A DNA stretch of 6,265 bases, from assembly GCA_934215995.1 (NCBI GenBank), contig CAKQBC010000146.1, positions 1 through 6,265 of the forward strand, written 5' to 3'. The notes beneath the pieces were generated by a model. The model was not told where the DNA came from and did no database searches. It saw only the letters and a list, made by a program, of their open reading frames with translations. The position numbers were made by a program, and so were the translations under genes. Source of the stretch: an uncultured Bacillus sp. (lineage in GTDB: Bacteria > Bacillota > Bacilli > Bacillales > DSM-1321). Numbering within the stretch: the first letter of the stretch is position 1; each line of letters opens with the position of its first letter. Of this stretch, positions 1 through 6,265 are shown piece by piece.

Positions 1-1
1 C

Positions 2-1675
2 CTGATCGCCTTGCGAGGCCTCAGGGAAATGAAACATACAAACCGGCCCGGACTGTTGGCGCTGTTGAAAAAAGCAGGCGTTGATCCGTCAGCTATCAAT
101 GAGGAAAGCATCGGATTCGGGATCGGCCCCCGTATAAATGCAGCCGGCCGCCTCGGCGATGCAGACCCGGCAATTGAACTGTTGCTGACAGATGACCCTG
201 TGATGGCCGAATCGATTGCCGATGAAATTGATTCACTCAATAAAGAGAGGCAGGCAATCGTAGCCGAGATTGCCAAGGACGCCATCAGGCAAGTGGAACA
301 ATCCTATCCGGTTTCCGAAAACAGTGTCCTTATCGTTGGGGGAGAAGGTTGGAATGCAGGTGTGGTCGGTATTGTGGCTTCTAAGCTTGTAGAGAAATTC
401 TATCGCCCTACCATTGTGTTGAGCTTCGACCGTGAAAAGGGATTGGCTAAAGGATCTGCCCGGAGCATTGCCGGCTTCGATCTGTATGAGAATCTATCAA
501 AATGCCGTGACATCCTGCCTCACTTCGGAGGCCATCCGATGGCAGCCGGTATGACACTGAAACTGGAAGATGTCGATGACCTCCGGACACGGATGAACAT
601 ATTGGCGAATCGGGTCCTGACCGAAGAGGATTTTGTACCGATTACCAATATAGACGCAGATGTCAGCCTGGAAGAAGTGACCTTGCAGTCGATCGAGGAG
701 ATGGGGCAGCTTGCACCATTCGGCATGGGCAATCCGAAACCTCGTGTTCTTTTGCCTGATGTTCAAGTAGCTTCCGCAAAAAGAATCGGTGCCGATGGAT
801 CGCATCTGAAAGCAATGCTGAAAAGCAGGGAAAGCTCCTTGGATGGAATCGGATTCGGCATGGGAGATTACTATGATGAAATTTCCCCGAATGCGGTTTT
901 ATCGATAATTGGGGAATTATCTATCAATGAGTGGAACAATATACGAAAACCGCAAATATTTATCCAGGATTTATCGATCGGCCATTGGCAGCTGTTCGAT
1001 ATTAGAGGGAACAAGCAACTTAATCAATTGCTGAATGGCGTGCCGTCCGAAAAAACGAAAGTGATTTTCTTCAACAAGGAACATGCCGAACAATATAAGC
1101 TGGATGATTCCCACACCGCAACCTTCATTGAAGAAATGGAACAGGCCCGCACTGAAGAGATAAACGGGCATAACGTCGTCCTGGCTGATATGCCCCCTGA
1201 TGAATCCTTGTTGAAGGGTTTATTGTACGGGAAAAAGCCGGACCGGCTGTATGTCCATTTCCGTCAAAATCAAAATCACTTTTTCAGCACAATCCCTACC
1301 AGGGAACATTTCAAGTGGTTTTATGCATTGCTTGCCAAGAAAGGGCCTCTTGACCTGAAACGGTACAGTAGGGATATAGCCAAACATAAAGGCTGGTCGG
1401 ATGACACTGTCGATTTTATGTGCAAAGTGTTTTTTGAATTAAATTTTGTTACAATAGAAAATGGAATAATTTCCATCAACAAACAAGCGCCGAAAAGGGA
1501 TATGAGCGAGTCGCCTTCCTATTTCGGCAAGCAAAAACAAATTAAATTGGAAAATGAGCTTATATATTCAAACTACCAGCAGCTTTTTGATAAAATGCAA
1601 AGCTATCTAATGGGGACAGAGCTCAAGGAGGAACATAGTCATGGATTTAAGACAATATGTCACAATAGTACCTGA
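2..1675 (+). CDS. recJ: Single-stranded-DNA-specific 5'-3' exonuclease RecJ, C-terminal part (5' end outside window)
   Basis: RecJ degrades single-stranded DNA 5' to 3' in recombination, mismatch and base-excision repair in the cytoplasm. The frame is open from base 2, so the N-terminal DHH catalytic half is mostly missing; 557 codons remain (numbered here from base 2). Visible landmarks: the [14 protein letters not shown] motif at about residues 41-54, a DHHA1 domain starting around [14 protein letters not shown] (116) and carrying the GGHPMAAG motif at 176-183 (His codon 533-535), then [10 protein letters not shown] (about 238) opening the OB-fold domain, which closes near [13 protein letters not shown] (about 311-323). 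The last 200 or so residues, with [13 protein letters not shown] and a helical tail, match the extra RecJ C-terminal domain of Bacilli. The leading TTG at base 11 is not a real start. The 3' end overlaps apt by 35 bp, and its last residues are encoded by the apt ribosome binding site and start region. Confidence 0.96.
   Translation: MIALRGLREMKHTNRPGLLALLKKAGVDPSAINEESIGFGIGPRINAAGRLGDADPAIELLLTDDPVMAESIADEIDSLNKERQAIVAEIAKDAIRQVEQSYPVSENSVLIVGGEGWNAGVVGIVASKLVEKFYRPTIVLSFDREKGLAKGSARSIAGFDLYENLSKCRDILPHFGGHPMAAGMTLKLEDVDDLRTRMNILANRVLTEEDFVPITNIDADVSLEEVTLQSIEEMGQLAPFGMGNPKPRVLLPDVQVASAKRIGADGSHLKAMLKSRESSLDGIGFGMGDYYDEISPNAVLSIIGELSINEWNNIRKPQIFIQDLSIGHWQLFDIRGNKQLNQLLNGVPSEKTKVIFFNKEHAEQYKLDDSHTATFIEEMEQARTEEINGHNVVLADMPPDESLLKGLLYGKKPDRLYVHFRQNQNHFFSTIPTREHFKWFYALLAKKGPLDLKRYSRDIAKHKGWSDDTVDFMCKVFFELNFVTIENGIISINKQAPKRDMSESPSYFGKQKQIKLENELIYSNYQQLFDKMQSYLMGTELKEEHSHGFKTICHNST
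1625..1631 (+). promoter_or_regulatory. Ribosome binding site of apt, inside the recJ end
   Basis: A perfect AAGGAGG lies 9 bases before the ATG at 1641. It fixes the apt start even though that start sits inside the still-open recJ frame, and suggests that ribosomes finishing recJ can hand over to apt. Confidence 0.9.
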
Positions 1676-2153
1676 TTGGCCGAAACCAGGAATCAAATTT
1701 AAAGATATAACAACTTTGATGGACAATGGTGAGGCATACCGCTACGCAACAGACCAGATTGTCGAGTATGCCAAAAAACAGAAAATTGATTTGGTTGTAG
1801 GACCTGAAGCGCGCGGTTTCATTATCGGATGTCCGGTTGCCTATGCTCTAGGGGTAGGATTTGCCCCAGTGCGTAAAGAAGGCAAATTGCCAAGGGAAAC
1901 GATCAAGGTGGAATACGGTCTTGAATACGGGAAGGACGTGCTTACAATCCATAAGGATGCGATTAAGCCGGGCCAACGTGTCTTGATCACTGATGATTTA
2001 TTGGCAACAGGCGGTACAATCGAGGCTACAATCAAACTGGTTGAAGAACTTGGGGGCATTGTCGCAGGTATCGCATTCTTGATCAATCTTTCCTATTTGG
2101 ATGGACTCTCTAAGCTGGATGGTTATGATGTTCTTACATTAATGGATTATTAA
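1641..2153 (+). CDS. apt: Adenine phosphoribosyltransferase (Apt)
   Basis: Apt makes AMP and pyrophosphate from adenine and PRPP, the one-step salvage of adenine in the cytoplasm; the family usually works as a homodimer. The 170-residue product is the normal full length. The PRPP-binding signature [12 protein letters not shown] is at residues 114-125, with the two adjacent aspartates at 118-119 and the TGGT loop after them. EARGFIIG (56-63) and the [10 protein letters not shown] stretch (75-84) are typical of Apt and form part of the active site. The ATG is preceded by AAGGAGG, and the N-terminus [21 protein letters not shown] is standard for Bacillus Apt, so the start is secure despite the 35-bp overlap with recJ. 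The overlap implies cotranscription with recJ. A strong hairpin begins 12 bases after the stop, so this transcript probably ends before relA. Confidence 0.97.
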   Translation: MDLRQYVTIVPDWPKPGIKFKDITTLMDNGEAYRYATDQIVEYAKKQKIDLVVGPEARGFIIGCPVAYALGVGFAPVRKEGKLPRETIKVEYGLEYGKDVLTIHKDAIKPGQRVLITDDLLATGGTIEATIKLVEELGGIVAGIAFLINLSYLDGLSKLDGYDVLTLMDY

Positions 2154-2165
2154 TGCTATACAGTC

Positions 2166-2210
2166 AGAGGCTGTCCAAAAAGTGATGAAGGTCACTTTTT
2201 GGACGCCTCT
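2166..2210 (+). terminator. Hairpin terminator after recJ-apt
   Basis: A 13-bp perfect stem (2173-2185 with 2192-2204, loop TGAAGG) sits on a further 6-bp stem AGAGGC/GCCTCT (2166-2171 with 2205-2210), with one bulged T at 2172. It starts 12 bases after the apt stop. The following bases (TTCGCTTATTTT) are T-rich but not a clean T run, so termination may be incomplete. The near-symmetric shape could also act on the opposite strand. Confidence 0.75.
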
Positions 2211-2280
2211 TTCGCTTATTTTGACCGGGAAATACAGTTTTTTTGCCTTTTCTTTTGTTTATTGGTGAGCAAATCTTCCC

Positions 2281-2600
2281 GGGAAAAGCTGCAATTATTT
2301 TATAGGTTTTCCCTCATTTCTCCATTCCGGTTCACTCTGCGCTTAGTCGGATCATGCAAACGTGAGGAATGGAGGCTTAAGGCTTGCACAACTGCAGGTC
2401 GTGCAGGGGAATAACAAACCCTCAATTAACAGATTGTCTATGGAAAGCCGTCAGCTGCCATGCATGCCGGAAATGCCGATTGCCTAGGGCAGCCACGCAC
2501 AATGGCTTAAGCGAATGGAGAAGAGTGTATGTACTGCCCGTTGATCAAGGCGGCGAGCGGCTTCTCTTTAATCTATCGAGAAATGATTAAAAAAGCCTCC
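2281..2600 (+). ncRNA. Candidate structured RNA or long leader element, family not recognised
   Basis: Several complementary segments occur in order on the plus strand. GGGAAAA/TTTTCCC pairs 2281-2287 with 2307-2313. CTCCATTCC/GGAATGGAG pairs 2320-2328 with 2366-2374, with an inner TCAC/GTGA (2332-2335 with 2362-2365). An 8-bp pair GGAGGCTT/AAGCCTCC (2371-2378 with 2593-2600) could close a 230-base multibranch domain holding four hairpins: 2383-2389/2401-2407; 2445-2449/2504-2508 around 2454-2459/2488-2493; 2518-2523/2561-2566; and 2567-2573/2585-2591. The stem ending at 2374 and the closing stem share 2371-2374, so they exclude each other. I see no match to T-box, SAM, lysine, purine, c-di-AMP, 6S, tmRNA, SRP or RNase P RNA landmarks. 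The dyads are seen directly; that this is a transcribed, folded RNA is inference, and it could equally be a decayed repeat. The strand is assumed to be that of the neighbouring genes. Confidence 0.35.
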
Positions 2601-2712
2601 AGAAACGCTAAATAGATGAATACCACTTTACTTTTAACCGTTTTTTTTTAATAATGAAAATAATATCGTTTTTATTATTCAAGGAATAAGAACCTTTCTT
2701 TTACCCTTTCAT

Positions 2713-2739
2713 CATGCAGCTCCCGGAGCGCGCAGCATG
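2713..2739. repeat. GC-rich interrupted dyad upstream of relA
   Basis: Nested inverted repeats CATGC (2713-2717)/GCATG (2735-2739) and GCTCC (2719-2723)/GGAGC (2725-2729) form a GC-rich island in otherwise A/T-rich DNA, about 100 bases before the relA start. The arms are offset (one base between them on the left, five on the right). It could be a hairpin or a protein-binding site; nothing in the sequence decides between them. Confidence 0.3.
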
Positions 2740-2783
2740 GTTCACATAAATAGCAAGTACCTATTACGGCGGCCTACGCAGGA

Positions 2784-2810
2784 AAAAATCCGCGCGGATA
2801 TAGGATTTTT
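2784..2810 (+). promoter_or_regulatory. Small hairpin in the relA leader, possible attenuator or operator
   Basis: AAAAATCC (2784-2791) is complementary to GGATTTTT (2803-2810), with an 11-base loop. A second, competing palindrome ATCCGCGCGGAT (2788-2799) overlaps the left arm. The first form ends in a T run like a weak intrinsic terminator, only 13 bases before the relA ribosome binding site. The stem is mostly A-T, so it is thermodynamically weak; a regulatory role is inference. Confidence 0.35.
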
Positions 2811-2823
2811 CTAATACACATTT

Positions 2824-2830
2824 AAGGTGG
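2824..2830 (+). promoter_or_regulatory. Ribosome binding site of relA, short spacing
   Basis: AAGGTGG differs from AAGGAGG at one base and ends only 4 bases before the ATG at 2835, closer than the 7-9 bases preferred in Bacillus. The start is still well supported because the N-terminus MANE is shared with B. subtilis RelA. The short spacing may hold translation of this enzyme low. Confidence 0.7.
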
Positions 2831-2834
2831 TCTC

Positions 2835-5030
2835 ATGGCAAACGAAAACTTATTAACTTCAAAACAAGTGATAGAACGAACACAATCCTATTTGCAGCCC
2901 GAAGACGTAGAAATGGTGGAAAAAGCTTTTCTGTTTGCGGAAAATGCCCATAAGGATCAGTACAGGAAATCAGGGGAACCGTATATCATCCATCCGATAC
3001 AGGTGGCCGGTATTCTTGCCGATCTTGAATTGGATGCTTCGACCATCGCTGCAGGTTTCCTTCACGACGTGGTTGAAGACACGGACGTGACGTTGCAGGA
3101 CATAGAGGAAAGCTTTAACGAAGAAGTCGCAATGCTGGTGGATGGCGTAACGAAGCTCGGTAAAATCAAATATAAATCACATGAAGAGCAGCAAGCCGAG
3201 AACCACCGGAAAATGTTCGTGGCGATGGCTCAGGATATCCGTGTAATCTTGATCAAGCTGGCAGACCGCCTTCATAATATGCGTACACTTAAGCATTTGC
3301 CTTCAGAGAAACAAAGAAGGATTTCCAATGAAACGCTCGAAATCTTCGCTCCCCTAGCACATCGTCTGGGGATTTCGACAATTAAGTGGGAGCTGGAGGA
3401 TATCGCCCTGCGCTATCTCAACCCGCAGCAATATTACCGGATTGTCAATCTTATGAAAAAGAAGCGCAATGAGCGTGAGGAATACCTCGAAGACGTTGTG
3501 GAAGAGGTCAAAGACCGTCTGGATGAAGTGAACATCAAGGCGGAAATTTCGGGACGCCCGAAACATATCTACAGCATCTACCGCAAGATGGCGCTTCAGA
3601 ACAAGCAATTCAGTGAAATTTATGATCTGCTGGCGGTACGGATCCAGGTCAACAGCATCAAGGATTGTTATGCTGTCCTAGGCATTATCCATACGTGCTG
3701 GAAGCCTATGCCGGGCCGTTTCAAGGATTATATCGCGATGCCGAAGACAAACATGTACCAGTCGCTCCATACGACTGTGATCGGGCCGAAAGGAGATCCG
3801 CTTGAAGTGCAGATCAGGACTTTCGAGATGCATAGGATCGCAGAATATGGGATCGCAGCGCATTGGGCTTATAAGGAAGGCAAGGATGCGAGCAAAATAC
3901 CGATGGAGGAGAAGCTTGGCTGGTTCAGGGAGATCCTTCAATTCCAGGATGATGCAACCGATGCCGAGGAATTCATGGAATCCCTGAAAATCGACCTATT
4001 CTCTGACATGGTGTTTATTTTCACACCAAAAGGCGATGTCATCGAACTACCTGCCGGTTCGATTCCGATTGATTTCGCGTACCGGATCCACTCGGAAATC
4101 GGAAATAAAACAATCGGCGCCAAAGTGAACGGAAAAATGGTGCCGCTAGATTATAAACTGAAGACAGGAGACATTATCGAGATCCTTACGTCCAAGCATT
4201 CTTATGGGCCGAGCCAGGATTGGCTAAAAATTACGCAGACGTCACAGGCGAAGAATAAGATCAGGCAGTTCTTCAAACGGCAGCGCCGTGAGGAAAATGT
4301 GGAAAAGGGCCGTGAACTCGTTGAAAAAGAAATCCGCAATATGGAACTCGATCCGAAGGACGTATTGACTCAGGAGAATATTAAACGGGTTGCCGAGAAA
4401 TTCAATTTCTCCAATTTGGATGATATGTACGCGGCAATCGGCTATAATGGCCTGACTGCACTTCAGGTAGTAAACCGCCTGACCGAGAAATGGCGCAAGG
4501 AAAAAGAACAGCAGGAACAATTGACGAGCTTGACAGAGGCGACGAGCGAGCTCAAGACAAATGCCCTTCCGAAAAAACGTGAATCCGGCGTGCGGGTGCA
4601 AGGGGTCGATAATCTTCTGATCCGCTTATCCCGTTGCTGTAATCCTGTCCCTGGGGATGATATCGTTGGCTTCATCACAAAAGGGCGGGGAGTTTCAGTC
4701 CACCGGAGCGATTGTCCGAACATCGTCGGTGAGGATGCTGAAAAGAAACTGATTCCGGTTGAATGGGAAACAGGTTTCAATCAACGCAAGGAATATAATG
4801 TCGACATCGAAATCAACGGCTATGACCGCAGAGGGCTGCTGAATGAAGTCCTTCAGGCTGTCAATGAGACTAAGACGAATATTTCAGCCGTTTCCGGAAA
4901 AACGGACCGCAACAAAATGGCGGTTATCAATATGTCCATTTCCATTCATAATGTCAGCCATTTGCAGAAGGTCGTCGATCGGATCAAGCAAATATCCGAT
5001 GTTTATGCAGTACGAAGAATTATGAATTAA
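2835..5030 (+). CDS. relA: Bifunctional (p)ppGpp synthetase/hydrolase Rel (RelA)
   Basis: This long RelA/SpoT homologue makes (p)ppGpp from ATP and GTP or GDP when ribosomes sense uncharged tRNA, and also hydrolyses it. The 731-residue product is full length. Domains in order: HD hydrolase with metal ligands His53, His77-Asp78 and Asp144 and the Glu81-Asp82 pair, all intact; synthetase with Asp264 (YDLLAVRI), the [11 protein letters not shown] segment (294-304) and Glu324 (PLEVQIRT); TGS at about 391-453; a helical linker; the conserved-cysteine zinc-finger domain with SRCCNP (599-604), His623 and Cys627; and a C-terminal ACT domain from about 655. The RFKD motif in the synthetase is the form of bifunctional Rel and SpoT enzymes, not of hydrolase-dead RelA. 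Nothing is truncated or mutated. It is probably transcribed from a promoter in the 681-bp gap and continues into dtd. Confidence 0.98.
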   Translation: MANENLLTSKQVIERTQSYLQPEDVEMVEKAFLFAENAHKDQYRKSGEPYIIHPIQVAGILADLELDASTIAAGFLHDVVEDTDVTLQDIEESFNEEVAMLVDGVTKLGKIKYKSHEEQQAENHRKMFVAMAQDIRVILIKLADRLHNMRTLKHLPSEKQRRISNETLEIFAPLAHRLGISTIKWELEDIALRYLNPQQYYRIVNLMKKKRNEREEYLEDVVEEVKDRLDEVNIKAEISGRPKHIYSIYRKMALQNKQFSEIYDLLAVRIQVNSIKDCYAVLGIIHTCWKPMPGRFKDYIAMPKTNMYQSLHTTVIGPKGDPLEVQIRTFEMHRIAEYGIAAHWAYKEGKDASKIPMEEKLGWFREILQFQDDATDAEEFMESLKIDLFSDMVFIFTPKGDVIELPAGSIPIDFAYRIHSEIGNKTIGAKVNGKMVPLDYKLKTGDIIEILTSKHSYGPSQDWLKITQTSQAKNKIRQFFKRQRREENVEKGRELVEKEIRNMELDPKDVLTQENIKRVAEKFNFSNLDDMYAAIGYNGLTALQVVNRLTEKWRKEKEQQEQLTSLTEATSELKTNALPKKRESGVRVQGVDNLLIRLSRCCNPVPGDDIVGFITKGRGVSVHRSDCPNIVGEDAEKKLIPVEWETGFNQRKEYNVDIEINGYDRRGLLNEVLQAVNETKTNISAVSGKTDRNKMAVINMSISIHNVSHLQKVVDRIKQISDVYAVRRIMN

Positions 5031-5040
5031 GGGGAAGCAT

Positions 5041-5478
5041 ATGAGAATTGTATTACAGCGATGCAAACAAGCGAGCGTGACGGTTGACGGGAAGGTTGTC
5101 GGCGAAATCGGCAAGGGATTCATGCTTCTTGTCGGAATCACGCACGAAGATACAGATGAACAGATACAGTATCTGGCAGATAAAATCGTGAATCTGAGGG
5201 TTTTTGAGGATGAAGAAGGCAAGATGAACCGCTCGCTATTGGATGTGGGCGGGGACATCCTGTCCGTGTCCCAATTCACCCTATATGGTGAAACTGCAAA
5301 AGGCAGAAGGCCGAGCTTCACCGCTGCTGCGAGGCCGGACTTCGCGGAACCGATGTATGAAAAATTCAACGAGGCGCTCAGAGAAAGAAGCGTGACAGTT
5401 GAAACAGGCGTATTCGGCGCCATGATGGATGTCAGCCTGATTAATGATGGCCCGGTTACATTGATATTGGAAAAATAG
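5041..5478 (+). CDS. dtd: D-aminoacyl-tRNA deacylase (Dtd)
   Basis: Dtd hydrolyses D-aminoacyl-tRNA (and mischarged glycyl-tRNA-Ala) to free tRNA, keeping D-amino acids out of protein. The 145 residues match the usual length of the family. The two active-site signatures are present: SQFT at residues 77-80, inside SQFTLYG, and NDGPVT at 135-140, whose Gly-Pro (137-138) is the element that reaches into the partner subunit of the dimer to reject L-amino acids. The N-terminus MRIVLQR is typical. AAGGGGAA (5029-5036) is the ribosome binding site and overlaps the last base pairs of the relA stop; the ATG follows that stop by 10 bases, so the two genes form an operon and may be translationally coupled. 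Older annotations call it yrvI or D-Tyr-tRNA deacylase. Confidence 0.97.
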   Translation: MRIVLQRCKQASVTVDGKVVGEIGKGFMLLVGITHEDTDEQIQYLADKIVNLRVFEDEEGKMNRSLLDVGGDILSVSQFTLYGETAKGRRPSFTAAARPDFAEPMYEKFNEALRERSVTVETGVFGAMMDVSLINDGPVTLILEK

Positions 5479-5482
5479 CTTT

Positions 5483-5670
5483 CAGACTGTGGACAAACGC
5501 TCGCATTCTTCGTTGCTTGCCCGGCTCGTCCGCTCATGAGGTGAACAGGATGTTTATCACGTAAGCGTTGTCGCAGGACGCGACGTCTTTAGCTTACGTT
5601 CCTAGATTGTTCTATTCGCGTCTTCTAGGGTCTCGGCGCGCCTCGACTGACAAACGTTTTAATCAGTCTG
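5483..5670. repeat. Palindrome-rich intergenic element with inverted ends, MITE-like
   Basis: The 188-bp segment begins CAGACTG (5483-5489) and ends CAGTCTG (5664-5670), exact inverted copies, each followed inward by a similar AAACG-type sequence. Inside are several dyads: CTCATGAG (5533-5540); an 8-bp stem ACGTAAGC/GCTTACGT (5559-5566 with 5592-5599) enclosing GTCGC/GCGAC (5570-5574 with 5580-5584); CCTAGA/TCTAGG (5601-5606 with 5624-5629); GGCGCGCC (5635-5642); and GACTGA/TCAGTC (5645-5650 with 5663-5668). There is no gene, no transposase, and no obvious target duplication beside it. Its modular palindromic make-up and GC-richer composition than the adjacent 5671-5716 suggest a dispersed nonautonomous repeat, but only one copy is in this window, so repetition is inference. 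Confidence 0.45.
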
Positions 5671-5716
5671 ATGTGCAATTTCAAAGAAAAATGCTCTAAA
5701 TTGAATTTGTTTACAC

Positions 5717-5754
5717 ATTAAAAGGACAAGCCTCCGGAGGCTTGTCCTTTTAAT
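5717..5754. terminator. Two-way intrinsic terminator between dtd and the amidase gene
   Basis: This is a perfect 38-bp palindrome centred between 5735 and 5736, with the GC-rich core AAGCCTCCGGAGGCTT and runs of four T (or A) on both sides. Read either way it is a hairpin followed by TTTTAAT, so it can end transcripts of dtd on the plus strand and of the amidase on the minus strand. Its right edge includes the last base of the amidase stop codon. Confidence 0.88.
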
Positions 5755-6265
5755 TATAATCCGTAGTATTCGCCAAGCCCGTTATAGATGGCCCGGACAA
5801 TGTCGGTCTGGTAGGAGAGGGAAGAGACTGTCTCTTCTTCTTCCGGATTGCTTAAGTAGCCCAGCTCAAGCAGTACGGCTGGATGGCTGTTCGACCGCAG
5901 GACATGGTAATCCCCGAAACGGGCATCCCTCACTTCCAGATGTTCCTCGTTTTTGAAGCTCCGGTCGAGCGCTTCCGCCAGTGGGTTTTGATAGCTATGG
6001 TAGTAATATGCTGTGATTCCTTGTATATGCTCTTGCTCGGCACTATCGTAATGAAGGCTTATGAAGGCATCGGCGTTATAGAGGGATGCCATCTTGACCC
6101 TGTTCGGCAGCGAAACATATTGGTCGCTGCTGCGTGTAAGGAAAACGGTTGCCCCGGAAGCTTCCAGCTTTTTTTTCAGGAGTGCGGCAGTAGTGGATGT
6201 TAAATCTTTTTCGAACGTTCCGTTAGTTCCGATTGTGCCGCTGTCATTTCCTCCATGTCCGGGAT
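5754..6265 (-). CDS. N-acetylmuramoyl-L-alanine amidase (Amidase_3), C-terminal catalytic domain, 5' end outside window
   Basis: The frame stays open to the window edge, giving 169 full codons that cover nearly the whole catalytic domain. Such enzymes cut the bond between N-acetylmuramic acid and L-alanine in peptidoglycan, outside the membrane, using one zinc ion. The expected residues are present: His in PGHGGNDSG (codon 6255-6257), Glu in FEKDLT (6210-6212), His in ISLHYDS (6051-6053) and the catalytic Glu in LLELGYLSNP (5865-5867). LTRSSDQYVSLPNRV is the usual linking motif. The ATG at 6092 is internal and not the start. The protein ends directly after the domain. By position next to dtd it resembles B. 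subtilis YrvJ, in which SH3-type wall-binding repeats precede the amidase domain, but that N-terminal part and any signal peptide are beyond the window, so the exact orthologue is unproven. It is convergent with dtd. Confidence 0.94.
   Translation of the reverse strand, partial: PGHGGNDSGTIGTNGTFEKDLTSTTAALLKKKLEASGATVFLTRSSDQYVSLPNRVKMASLYNADAFISLHYDSAEQEHIQGITAYYYHSYQNPLAEALDRSFKNEEHLEVRDARFGDYHVLRSNSHPAVLLELGYLSNPEEEETVSSLSYQTDIVRAIYNGLGEYYGL

Larger units (their letters stand above)
2154..2834. other. 681-bp gene-free region between apt and relA
   Basis: No convincing gene is present. From left to right it holds the apt terminator (2166-2210), a T-rich stretch (about 2231-2262), a cluster of dyads (2281-2600), a run of nine T (2641-2649), an A/T stem of 11 pairs with one G-T (2650-2660 with 2669-2679), a short inverted repeat TTATTC-aag-GAATAA (2675-2689), a GC-rich dyad (2713-2739), and a small hairpin (2784-2810) just before the relA ribosome binding site. 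relA should have its own promoter here because of the upstream terminator, but I found no pair of -35 and -10 boxes with both good matches and normal spacing. The nearest is TTCACA (2741-2746) with TATTAC (2762-2767), whose 15-base spacer is too short to call. The two small plus-strand open frames here have no family features. Confidence 0.8.

Noticed and set aside
2221..2249. TTGACC as a -35 promoter box
   Set aside because: No acceptable -10 box lies 16-18 bases downstream (the bases there read TTGCCTTT).
2199..2414. Plus-strand open frame of 71 codons in the apt-relA gap
   Set aside because: Its start lies inside the apt terminator hairpin, there is no ribosome binding site, and the product is low-complexity T-rich translation followed by unrelated sequence.
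2384..2590. Plus-strand open frame of 68 codons with several Cys residues (CHACRKC)
   Set aside because: It lacks a ribosome binding site before the ATG and runs through the dyads of the candidate RNA. The CxxCxxC-like spacing alone is not enough to call a zinc-binding protein.
2741..2767. TTCACA and TATTAC as the relA promoter
   Set aside because: Each box is a partial match and the 15-base spacer is too short for a standard sigma-A promoter. It is mentioned only as the nearest candidate.
2310..2834. T-box, c-di-AMP or c-di-GMP riboswitch, group II intron, or 6S RNA
   Set aside because: Short resemblances exist (CCGTCAGCT at 2448-2456, CACGCACA at 2494-2501), but the defining conserved cores of these families are not present.
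4884..5537. 217-codon minus-strand open frame
   Set aside because: It is antisense to dtd and the end of relA, both strongly supported, and has no domain features. Its N-terminal part only reflects the palindromic element.
5883..6203. 106-codon plus-strand open frame
   Set aside because: It is the shadow of the amidase catalytic domain on the opposite strand.
1..6265. CRISPR array, tRNA or rRNA gene, phage or defence genes
   Set aside because: No regularly spaced direct repeats, tRNA or rRNA landmarks, or mobile or defence protein motifs were found on either strand.

Overview
The window looks like ordinary core chromosome from a low-GC Gram-positive bacterium of the Bacillaceae or a close relative. 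The reasons are strong AAGGAGG-type ribosome binding sites, a RecJ with the long Firmicutes-type C-terminal extension, a bifunctional Rel enzyme very close to B. subtilis RelA in sequence, and the gene order recJ-apt-relA-dtd followed by an Amidase_3 cell-wall hydrolase. This order matches the recJ/apt/relA/dtd(yrvI)/yrvJ neighbourhood of Bacillus. The species cannot be fixed from this sequence alone.

Layout: (1) bases 1-1675, plus strand, the C-terminal part of recJ, cut by the window edge. (2) 1641-2153, plus, apt, which starts inside the end of recJ and is closed by a strong hairpin at 2166-2210. (3) 2154-2834, a 681-bp gene-free gap holding that hairpin, a nested set of dyads at 2281-2600 that could be a structured RNA, an A/T-rich block with a T9 run, a GC-rich dyad, and a small hairpin just before relA. 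(4) 2835-5030, plus, relA, complete. (5) 5041-5478, plus, dtd, 10 bp after relA and very probably cotranscribed. (6) 5483-5670, a palindrome-rich segment with matching 7-bp inverted ends that looks like a dispersed intergenic repeat. (7) 5717-5754, a perfect 38-bp palindrome acting as a two-way terminator. (8) 5754-6265, minus strand, the C-terminal catalytic domain of an N-acetylmuramoyl-L-alanine amidase, cut by the window edge.

The genes fall into two plus-strand units. recJ-apt couples single-strand DNA degradation in repair with adenine salvage. relA-dtd couples the (p)ppGpp alarmone switch with proofreading of D-aminoacyl-tRNAs, both tied to the state of tRNA and translation. The amidase is convergent and is insulated from dtd by the shared terminator.

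No new multi-gene system is visible. The parts worth a second look are the two non-coding segments: the apt-relA gap with mutually exclusive pairings, and the palindromic element after dtd.
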